A stretch of DNA of 64,000 nt from CADEER01 sp965216585. Its GTDB lineage: Bacteria; Desulfobacterota; Binatia; HRBIN30; CADEER01. Position numbers and translations under genes: made by a program. The DNA lies in the NCBI GenBank assembly GCA_965216585.1, contig CBDCGC010000003.1, forward strand, positions 4,464,001 to 4,528,000, written 5' to 3'. Positions 41,814-48,445 of this stretch are shown in pieces. The notes beneath the pieces were generated by a model, which had not been told where the DNA came from, searched no databases, and worked only from the letters and a program-made list of their open reading frames with translations. Within the stretch, counting starts at the first letter, position 1. Every line of letters begins with the position of its first letter.

Positions 41814-41854
41814 AGAGTACTATTTCGGTGATTTGTGAGGTGGTGGCTTCCTAG
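41810..41854 (+). CDS. 14-residue peptide ORF behind the strong SD
   Basis: GTG 41810 begins MKSTISVICEVVAS and ends at TAG 41852-41854. The only support is the ideal ribosome-binding site and the GTGA overlap with the preceding mini-ORF. It could be a leader peptide that senses translation, a tiny membrane or RiPP-like peptide, or not expressed. I recognise no family. The next full gene on this strand starts 300 bp downstream. Confidence 0.35.
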   Translation: MKSTISVICEVVAS

Positions 41855-41990
41855 GCCAACGAACCTCGTTGATGGCTGGTACGCCGGCCATTCCGGCGCT
41901 GTGTCGCCAGCGATGGCGAAAGGTCGAGCAGCGGCGGGGCGGTGGCGCACGAGTCGCGCGTCCGATGTGACGCAACTCATGAGGTGATGC

Positions 41991-42076
41991 TGCCTGGGGA
42001 CCCCAGGCACCACGGCCCCGGTAGCTCCCGCGTCAATCACCCGCGGGGCGGCCAAGAGCCGCAGCAGCTACCGGGG
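41991..42076. ncRNA. Candidate structured RNA: hairpin plus three-way junction
   Basis: A 9-bp perfect hairpin with a single-base centre (TGCCTGGGG at 41991-41999 with CCCCAGGCA at 42001-42009) is followed by a closed three-way junction. The outer stem CCCCGGTAGCT (42016-42026) pairs perfectly with AGCTACCGGGG (42066-42076). Inside are CCCGCG (42027-42032)/CGCGGG (42042-42047) and GCGGC (42048-42052)/GCCGC (42058-42062), with only a 3-nt linker. About 31 of 43 possible pairs in 86 nt are perfect. It could be a riboswitch-like leader for the holin-like gene, a small RNA, or on the minus strand a pyrD leader. It matches no RNA family I know. Confidence 0.5.
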
Positions 42077-42118
42077 ACATAAGATCTGCTTTCGTCGCCG
42101 GCGCCTTGTCGGCGGCGA

Positions 42119-42146
42119 TTGTAGACGCCGGCCGGACTGCTATTCT
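42119..42146 (+). promoter_or_regulatory. Possible promoter for the holin-like gene
   Basis: TTGTAG (42119-42124) and TATTCT (42141-42146) are 16 bp apart, and the ATG at 42154 follows 7 nt later. The mRNA would be leaderless or nearly so, as proposed for aguB, which has the same TATTCT box at the same distance. Confidence 0.35.
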
Positions 42147-42153
42147 GTTGCGC

Positions 42154-42543
42154 ATGGGTCGTGCGCTTGTTTTTCGTTGGTTGACCAACGCCGCCGCTCT
42201 CGGGTTGACGAGCTGGCTGTTCGCGGGGATTCAGGTCAGCGGCGTCGTTTCCCTGTTGCTCGCGTCGCTCGCGCTGGCAGTGCTCAACGCCGTCGTGCGG
42301 CCGTTGTTGCTCCTGATCACGCTGCCGCTCACGGTGGTGACGTTGGGGGCCTTTCTCTTCGTCGTCAATGCCATCGTGTTAAAGCTCGCCGCCGCTCTGG
42401 TGATCGGCTTTCAGGTGTCCGGATTTTGGACCGCGCTGTTCGGCGCCGTCACCCTCAGCCTCATCAACATCGTCACCGGTGCGCTGCTGCGCGACCGCAA
42501 CGATCCGGAGCTGCTCTACGTCGAGTACCGCCGCCACGGCTGA
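42154..42543 (+). CDS. Phage-holin-family (YvlD-like) membrane protein
   Basis: This 129-residue protein has four hydrophobic segments and conserved LNAVVRPLLLLITLPLTVVTLGAF and FLFVVNAIVLKLAA, the pattern of the Pfam phage holin 4 superfamily 2 group. Despite the name it is usually a chromosomal membrane protein of unknown role. ATG 42154 is chosen; a longer frame begins at 42106. The next gene may overlap its 3' end. Position among lipid-related genes suggests an envelope role. Confidence 0.85.
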   Translation: MGRALVFRWLTNAAALGLTSWLFAGIQVSGVVSLLLASLALAVLNAVVRPLLLLITLPLTVVTLGAFLFVVNAIVLKLAAALVIGFQVSGFWTALFGAVTLSLINIVTGALLRDRNDPELLYVEYRRHG

Positions 42544-42976
42544 GGCGACGCCTGCCCGCCGGCTGGGCAAACGGCTCGCCGTCGGTGGTCTCGTGCTCGC
42601 CCTGTTGCTGGCGAACGCCGCCTGGCGTGGTCGCTACGAGCGCGTGCTGCAGATCCATCTCGACGTGCTCGGCGCTTTGGCGGCCAAGACCGCGGCTGCC
42701 GTGGAGTTGGGGGTGGCGCTCTCGCCGAACCATCTGACCGAGTTGAGCTACCCACTCGAACGAGCCCGCGGCTTCGTCGCCGAGCAGGCGGCGCGGAGCG
42801 ACGAAGAGTCCTACCGCAGGTTCGTTTCGGTGGTAGACGAATACGCCGCCCTGGTAGGTGAAATCGATGCAGCGCGCGGCGACGAGGAGCGCTGGAAGGC
42901 CTTTCGCCCGGGCTTTGCGGCGCGCCACGCGCGACTGCGGCAACTCATTGACGGCGTTCGCCAAGTGCTCCGCTGA
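42479..42976 (+). CDS. Membrane-anchored helical protein, unknown function, start uncertain
   Basis: A frame of 165 codons from GTG 42479 overlaps the holin-like gene by 65 bp. The likely real protein begins later, possibly at GTG 42593, with a single transmembrane segment (LAVGGLVLALLLANAAW) followed by about 110 residues of helical periplasmic sequence (LQIHLDVLGALAAKTAAAVE, ARGFVAEQAARSDEESYRR). No family is recognised. It lies 6 bp before the CDP-alcohol phosphatidyltransferase gene and is probably in the same operon. Confidence 0.6.
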   Translation: MRCCATATIRSCSTSSTAATAEATPARRLGKRLAVGGLVLALLLANAAWRGRYERVLQIHLDVLGALAAKTAAAVELGVALSPNHLTELSYPLERARGFVAEQAARSDEESYRRFVSVVDEYAALVGEIDAARGDEERWKAFRPGFAARHARLRQLIDGVRQVLR

Positions 42977-42982
42977 TCGGCA

Positions 42983-43510
42983 GTGAGGGCCTCGGCTGCC
43001 AACTCGATCACGGTGTTGCGGCCGCTTCTCGTGCTGCCGTTCGCCATCGCCGTGACGCAGCGAGCGGACTGCGCGGCTGCCGTGATCTACTCGATTGCCG
43101 CGGCTTCGGACGTCGCCGACGGCTGGCTGGCGCGGCGCCTGGCGGTGGCGAGCGAGCGCGGTCGTTGGCTCGACCACGTTTCCGACATCGTCTTCTTGGT
43201 CGCCGCCTTCGCGGCGCTGTGGAGCGGCGGTGCCGTGCCCTTCATCGTGCCGCTGTCGATTGCCGCTGCGTTCGCCTACTACGTCGTCTCCTCGTTGCGT
43301 CGCGGTGGTGGCGGCACGCTGACCGCCAGTCGCCTCGGCCATTTCTCCGGCATCTTGAACTACGTGGTGTTGGGCGTCGTCGTCTTCGACCGTGCCCTCG
43401 GCGGTGTGCTGCCGCCTTCGATCCTCGATCTTTTCTTCGGCGCCGTGATTGCCGTCAGCGCCACCGCGGTGCTGACGCGCTTTCGTTCGCTGCAGCGGTC
43501 GGCGCTGTAG
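42983..43510 (+). CDS. CDP-alcohol phosphatidyltransferase
   Basis: This 175-residue membrane enzyme has a perfect catalytic motif D-G-x2-A-R-x8-G-x3-D-x3-D (DGWLARRLAVASERGRWLDHVSD region, residues about 45-67) and about five further hydrophobic stretches. It transfers a phosphatidyl group from CDP-diacylglycerol to an alcohol, as in phosphatidylglycerophosphate, cardiolipin or inositol lipid synthesis. The alcohol cannot be told from sequence. The GTG at 42983 is used. It converges with the LPG-synthase-like gene. Confidence 0.88.
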   Translation: MRASAANSITVLRPLLVLPFAIAVTQRADCAAAVIYSIAAASDVADGWLARRLAVASERGRWLDHVSDIVFLVAAFAALWSGGAVPFIVPLSIAAAFAYYVVSSLRRGGGGTLTASRLGHFSGILNYVVLGVVVFDRALGGVLPPSILDLFFGAVIAVSATAVLTRFRSLQRSAL

Positions 43511-43532
43511 GGTGGGAACGAGACGACGCGGT

Positions 43533-44597
43533 TCAACCGCTGCGCACTTGCTCGATCATGCTGCGCAGGAAGACGACGCTGACCAGCAACGGCAGGAGGT
43601 AGTAGATGACGCGAAAGAGCAGGGCGGCGGCGACGGCGGTTTCGAAAGGTACTCCCATGCCGGCGAAGACGGCGGACATCGACCCCTCCATGATGCCCAA
43701 TCCACCGGGGATCAAGGAGACGAAGGAGAGAACGATACCGGCCGAAAAGCCGACGATGGTCTGGTGCAGAGGCAGGGTGTAGCGAACGGTGAGGAAGGAA
43801 GTGTGGAGAATGAGAATCGTAAAAATCCAGTCGAGGATGATGAAGAAGAGCGGAGCGATCATCTTGGCTTTGTTGTTCAAGAGGAAGGCGATGCCGCGAT
43901 CGAGTGTCGCGGTGTAGCGGTGGACGGCGACCTTGCCGAGATCCGAGCGGGCGCGGCCGGCGACGTAGACCGCAGCTTGCGACATCGCGCCCAGCGCCCG
44001 GCGCCGCAAGCCCTGGTGGGTGAGCAGCGCGGTGCTGAAAACGGCCAGGGCGACGAGTGTCGCCACCGCCGCGGTGGTAGAGAAGAGAAGAGATCCGTCG
44101 ATGTCGCGGCGCGCGGCGATCTGGATGAATCCGAGGAGGATGAATGCCAGCAAGGTCATATTCGTCAGGAAGGTCTGCGCCAGCGAAATCGTGACGGCCT
44201 TGCCCGGCGGAATCTCGCGGCGGGTGAAGTAGTACATGCGGGCGGCGAAACCGGACAGGCCGCCGGTGGCGAGAAGGTAGTTGAGCGAGTTGGCGACGAG
44301 GGTGATCTTGAGCATGTCCTGGAACGACATCTGCCCACCGGCGGCACGGGCGATTCCGTGGTAGGAAAGTGCCATGGTGACATAGCTGGCGACGACGCAG
44401 AGGATGGGGAGAATCAGCAGAATCGGATCGGTGCCGGCCAGCACCCTGGTCAACTCGGCGACGTCGGTGAAGAGGAAGAGGACGAGAAAAGCGAGGCCCG
44501 CGAGAACGAAAGCCGTGCCGAGCCACCCGCCTTTGCCGCCACCGGTCGAAGGCGTGGCGCTGGCTCGGGGTGTTTCGTCAGGATGGTTGGAGTTCAC
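43533..44597 (-). CDS. LPG synthase/UPF0104-type transmembrane protein
   Basis: This 354-residue protein has about eight transmembrane helices and the family pattern (SYVTMALSYHGIARA, NSLNYLLATGGLSGFAARMYYF, SFVSLIPGGLGIMEGSMSAVF). It corresponds to the flippase-like domain of MprF/AglD-type proteins without a catalytic domain. It probably handles a lipid-linked substrate in the inner membrane. The GTG at 44597 is preferred to earlier codons, which would give Arg-rich sequence. It is divergent from tamB, with 50 bp between starts. Confidence 0.85.
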   Translation of the reverse strand: MNSNHPDETPRASATPSTGGGKGGWLGTAFVLAGLAFLVLFLFTDVAELTRVLAGTDPILLILPILCVVASYVTMALSYHGIARAAGGQMSFQDMLKITLVANSLNYLLATGGLSGFAARMYYFTRREIPPGKAVTISLAQTFLTNMTLLAFILLGFIQIAARRDIDGSLLFSTTAAVATLVALAVFSTALLTHQGLRRRALGAMSQAAVYVAGRARSDLGKVAVHRYTATLDRGIAFLLNNKAKMIAPLFFIILDWIFTILILHTSFLTVRYTLPLHQTIVGFSAGIVLSFVSLIPGGLGIMEGSMSAVFAGMGVPFETAVAAALLFRVIYYLLPLLVSVVFLRSMIEQVRSG

Positions 44598-44647
44598 TCG
44601 CTGGACCGTGCTCGCCGTCGAGGGGCGGGTGCGCCGATGAGACACCG

Positions 44648-47600
44648 ATGTCGATCGTGAAGCAAGTGGCCAAGTGGACCTGTATCGCCGTCGCCGTGTC
44701 GATCGCCGCGTGGGTCGCGCTCGGTGAACGCCTCGTCGACGCACTTCGTCCGCGTTTAACCGGCGCGCTCGCCACCCAACTCGACATGCCGGTCGACCTG
44801 CAAGAGCTGGACGTGGATCTGCTGGCGAGTCGTGTCGTTCTGCGCGGAGCGCGGGTCGGTGGTGCGGCGCCGCTGGTAGATGCCGAGGAGATCGTCGTCG
44901 ATCTGCGAGCGCGGTCGATCGTCGAGGCGCGGATTGCCGTCGCCGTGAGGCTGCGCCGGACCAGTGTCGATCTGCGAAAGTTGCCGGCCGGCTCGGACCA
45001 GCAAAGTGACGCTTCGGCGCCGGCGTTGCCGTTCGACCTCGATCTGCAGGCCGAGCACCTGCAGGTGCGATTCGATGACGTGAGCTCGGTCGACGCGGCT
45101 GCGCTGCAGCTCGAGGTGCAAACCGGTGCAGCGCCGCAGGTCCTCTTTGCGACGGCTCTTTCTGCCGCGACGCTGCACTGGGAGAATCGCCGGGCCGAGA
45201 TCAGCGATGCCGCGGTGCGCGGACAGTGGCACGAAGGTCGGCTGTCGATCGAAGAGGTGAGGGTGGACGGGCCGGCGATCGGTGTGCGCGGCGGACCGGC
45301 TCAGGCTGGGACGGACACCGGCGGTCTGGTGCCGCTGCCGATTGAAATCGACGCTGCCCTCGAGCCGTGGTTGAGCTTCTTCGCCGGCAGTCCGTATGCC
45401 GGCGGACGCGTGCACGGCGCGGCGACGATCGGTGGCGAGCTCGGCGACCCGCTGGTGAGCGGTACCTTCACCCTCGAAGATGCCCGCCTGCAAGGACGGT
45501 CGCTCGGTAGGTTGAGCGCCGGTATGGATCGGCGTTCGGGCATCTGGCGCTTTGGCGATCTCAAAGTGGCGGGACCGCTGGCGACCATCCATGGCGAATT
45601 GACGGTCGATGAAGACACCGGCCGGGTCGACGGCAACCTCGGCTGGCAGGGCGTCGACATCGAGGGCCTGGCGGGACGTCCGCGCCGATTTGGTGTCACC
45701 CTCTCGGGTCGCGGCGAGCTGCACGTCGACGCCTACGAGCAGCGCTTCAGCGGCGATGGCAGTGGCGACGTCGCCGGCGGTGCCGAGCCGCTGGCCTACG
45801 AGCTTCACCTGCTGCGCCGGGGCGGTCAGACGAGTGGCCAGCTCGCGGCCAGCGTCGATCGCGGTGCTGTCGTACGCGCCGATGTCGAGCGGCTTCTCGA
45901 TGCCGGCGGCATCGACGGCACGGTGAAAATCGAGATCGCGTCCATCGATACCGCCGGCAAGGCGCTCGGTCTGACCTTTGCTCACGTCGTCGACGGCTCG
46001 CTGTCCGGCGAGGCGATTCTGCGTTCGTCGACACAGCCCGAGATCTCGCTGCGCCTGACCAGCCCCGGTTTGTCGCTGGACGGGCAGCCGGTCGGGGCGC
46101 TGGCGGTGGCCGCCGACCTCACCGATCGAGCGGCGGTCGTGCAGAGTCTGAAGCTGACGAATGCCGACAGTGCCGTCGAAGGCGGCGGTGTGGTTGCGCT
46201 GACCGACGGCGAGTCCAATCGCTGGTGGCTGCGCAGCGACGGCCGGGATGTCGGGTCGCTGGTCGATCTGGTCGAGAGCGTCACCGGTGTGGATGTGCCG
46301 CAAGTCGCCGGTGTGTTGAGTGGCCGCATCGACGTCAGCGGGACGTGGGCCAGTCCGCAGGTGCGCGGGGCGTTCGCCTCGGCCGATACCGAAATCGCGA
46401 CACTGCAAGTCGGCGAAGTGAAGATCGACGTCGATGGCGACGCCGATGCCTGGGTGGTCGGCGCTCGCGCCGCCGGCGCCGCCTCGGCCAGCGCCGAACT
46501 TCGCCTGCGCGGCGCCGGGACGGCTGTGGCGAGCGTCGAGGCGAAGGTTCCGTCGTGGCCGCTTGCCGCACTGCCGGCGGTGCCGAGTGACGTCAGCGGA
46601 ACGCTGTCCCTCGCTGCCAACGTCGCGGCCGGGCCGGCGGGCTCGTCGGGAACGATTGAGATGCGGGTCGTCGAGCTCGCCGCCGGCGGTGTCGAGATGG
46701 GTGATTCTTCTCTCGAGGCGGCGGGGGAGAACGGCACCTGGAGCGCGCGCGGCGGTCTCTTTGGCGGCGCCGCCGAGTTGGCGGGTACGGTCGCCAGGGA
46801 CGGTACCGTGAGCGGCACCGCGACCTGGCGCCAGCTCGTGTTGCCGGTCCTTTCGCGCGGCAGCGAAGCGCTCGAGGCGCGTTCCTCCGGCGCCGTCGAG
46901 GTCCGTGGCAATACGGCGCTGCTCGACCAGGCACGGGTTTCCGTTTCCGTCGACGATCTCGAGTTGAGCGGCGGGCCTGAGAAGATCGCCTTTGCGCCGA
47001 TCCGCGGCACCATCGACGGCGGCGCTCTGGTGTTCGAACCGTTCGCAGTGCGCGGCTCCCGCACCCGTCTCGAGGCGCGCGGCACGGCGGCTGCCAACGG
47101 TGACGCCGAGCTCGCGCTGTCGGGAACGGTCGCTCTTCCCTGGCTCGAGTACTTCGCTCCTGGAGTTGCTGGTACCAAGGGGCAGGCGTCGGTCGACCTC
47201 TTGCTCGAGAGCCGCCGCGGTGCGCTGGCAGCGCTGGCTGGCAAGATTGGCTTGCGCGATGGCGGCGTCGAGATCGAGGGGTTGCCACCGGCGGACAAAG
47301 TCGGCGCCGATCTGTCGCTGTCGCTCGACGGAGCGGTCGTGCACGAGCTGCACGGCGAGCTCGGCGGCGGTCGGTTCACGATCGAAGGGGACATCGGCCG
47401 GGAGACCGGGCCGGCGCTCTCCTGGCGAATGTTGCGCGTCGCTCTGGATGCTGCCGACTCGTTGGAAGTCGTCGTTTCCGGCGAGGGGAAGGTGCAGGGG
47501 GCTTGGGACGATGCCCTGCTCGCCGGCGACGTCAGCATCGATGAGCTCCACTACGACCGCGATCTGCGTTTTCAAGATCTGATTCCGTCCTTCGACCGCA

Positions 47601-48445
47601 CCTTAGACCCGCCACCGGCGCAGGCCGATCAGCGGCCGCCGCTGCGCTGCGACCTTCGCATCCGAGCGCGTGACGGGATGTATGTCGAGAACAATATCGC
47701 CAATCTCGAGGCGCGCACCGATCTGCATTTGTCGGGTTCGCTGCGCGCCCCCGAGCTGCGCGGTGAGCTGGCCGTCGTCGATGGCCGCATCCTCTTGCGC
47801 GGGCGGACCTTTGAGATCGTCAACGGCGTCCTGACCTTCAAGCCCGAGCTGCGCGGTGAGGCGGCGATCGACTTTCTCGCCGAGAGCATCATCGAAACCT
47901 CCGATCTCGACTACGCGGTCGAGGTGCGCGTTGCCGGAACGACCGATGACTACCGTGTTTCGCTCAGTGCCAACGACGGCACGCTCTCGCAGGCGGACAT
48001 CGCCAGCTTGATTGCGTTGGGCAAGACGGTGGCGCAGATGCGCGACGGCGGCAGTGCCGGCGGCGGCCTCTCGGTCGACAGCATCGCCGGTCTGGCCGGC
48101 GGACAACTGGGAAAGGTGCTCTCCGGTGAGCTGCTGCCGGTCCTGCCCTTTGACGAGGTGCAGTTGCGGCCGGGATTCTCTCCGTCGACCGGCGAGCTCG
48201 AGCCGCAGATTCGCGTCGGCAAACGCCTCGCCGACGATCTCTTTGCCTGGATCACGCAGAGTTTCGGTGTCCAGTCGCGCACGGCGGTGGAAGTGAACTA
48301 CGACCTCGGCCGGCAGATTGCCACGGTGTTGCGCTGGGAGAGCCAGACTGCATCGCAGGAAGGAGCCTTTGGCGGCGAGCTGACCCAGCGTTTCGAATTC
48401 TGGCGTCTTCCGAAGTGGTTGTCCTGGGGGCGCCGGCACGAGTGA
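44648..48445 (+). CDS. tamB: Translocation and assembly module subunit TamB
   Basis: This 1265-residue AsmA-like protein has an N-terminal membrane anchor (VAKWTCIAVAVSIAAWVALG), a long beta-taco body built of repeated strands with Gly/Asp turns, and the conserved C-terminal DUF490 domain (about 900-1260; RGELAVVDGRILLRGRTFEI, ADIASLIALGKTV, RIGVGKRL-like region). TamB bridges inner and outer membranes and is thought to carry phospholipids or help barrel insertion with TamA. The stop overlaps the tamA start (TGATG), so the two are coupled. Confidence 0.92.
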   Translation: MSIVKQVAKWTCIAVAVSIAAWVALGERLVDALRPRLTGALATQLDMPVDLQELDVDLLASRVVLRGARVGGAAPLVDAEEIVVDLRARSIVEARIAVAVRLRRTSVDLRKLPAGSDQQSDASAPALPFDLDLQAEHLQVRFDDVSSVDAAALQLEVQTGAAPQVLFATALSAATLHWENRRAEISDAAVRGQWHEGRLSIEEVRVDGPAIGVRGGPAQAGTDTGGLVPLPIEIDAALEPWLSFFAGSPYAGGRVHGAATIGGELGDPLVSGTFTLEDARLQGRSLGRLSAGMDRRSGIWRFGDLKVAGPLATIHGELTVDEDTGRVDGNLGWQGVDIEGLAGRPRRFGVTLSGRGELHVDAYEQRFSGDGSGDVAGGAEPLAYELHLLRRGGQTSGQLAASVDRGAVVRADVERLLDAGGIDGTVKIEIASIDTAGKALGLTFAHVVDGSLSGEAILRSSTQPEISLRLTSPGLSLDGQPVGALAVAADLTDRAAVVQSLKLTNADSAVEGGGVVALTDGESNRWWLRSDGRDVGSLVDLVESVTGVDVPQVAGVLSGRIDVSGTWASPQVRGAFASADTEIATLQVGEVKIDVDGDADAWVVGARAAGAASASAELRLRGAGTAVASVEAKVPSWPLAALPAVPSDVSGTLSLAANVAAGPAGSSGTIEMRVVELAAGGVEMGDSSLEAAGENGTWSARGGLFGGAAELAGTVARDGTVSGTATWRQLVLPVLSRGSEALEARSSGAVEVRGNTALLDQARVSVSVDDLELSGGPEKIAFAPIRGTIDGGALVFEPFAVRGSRTRLEARGTAAANGDAELALSGTVALPWLEYFAPGVAGTKGQASVDLLLESRRGALAALAGKIGLRDGGVEIEGLPPADKVGADLSLSLDGAVVHELHGELGGGRFTIEGDIGRETGPALSWRMLRVALDAADSLEVVVSGEGKVQGAWDDALLAGDVSIDELHYDRDLRFQDLIPSFDRTLDPPPAQADQRPPLRCDLRIRARDGMYVENNIANLEARTDLHLSGSLRAPELRGELAVVDGRILLRGRTFEIVNGVLTFKPELRGEAAIDFLAESIIETSDLDYAVEVRVAGTTDDYRVSLSANDGTLSQADIASLIALGKTVAQMRDGGSAGGGLSVDSIAGLAGGQLGKVLSGELLPVLPFDEVQLRPGFSPSTGELEPQIRVGKRLADDLFAWITQSFGVQSRTAVEVNYDLGRQIATVLRWESQTASQEGAFGGELTQRFEFWRLPKWLSWGRRHE

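Larger units (their letters stand above)
41556..42153. other. 598-bp gap between pyrD and the holin-like gene
   Basis: No conventional gene is supported. The gap contains an A+T-rich stretch near 41590-41650 that probably holds the pyrD promoter on the minus strand, three short plus-strand ORFs, an unusually strong ribosome-binding sequence, several hairpins and a three-way-junction element, each listed separately. Frames spanning it on the minus strand are open but show no family features. Confidence 0.6.

Noticed and set aside
41540..42055. 171-codon minus-strand ORF upstream of pyrD
   Set aside because: Arg/Pro-rich translation without motifs, overlapping the pyrD start and the structured element.
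41987..42082. 31-codon ORF over the three-way junction
   Set aside because: Its bases are constrained by the inverted repeats; the Pro/Gly/His-rich peptide shows no sign of selection as protein.
44756..47575. 939-codon open frame on the minus strand
   Set aside because: Antisense to tamB, which has a clear family assignment; the translation is Arg/Asp-rich without motifs.
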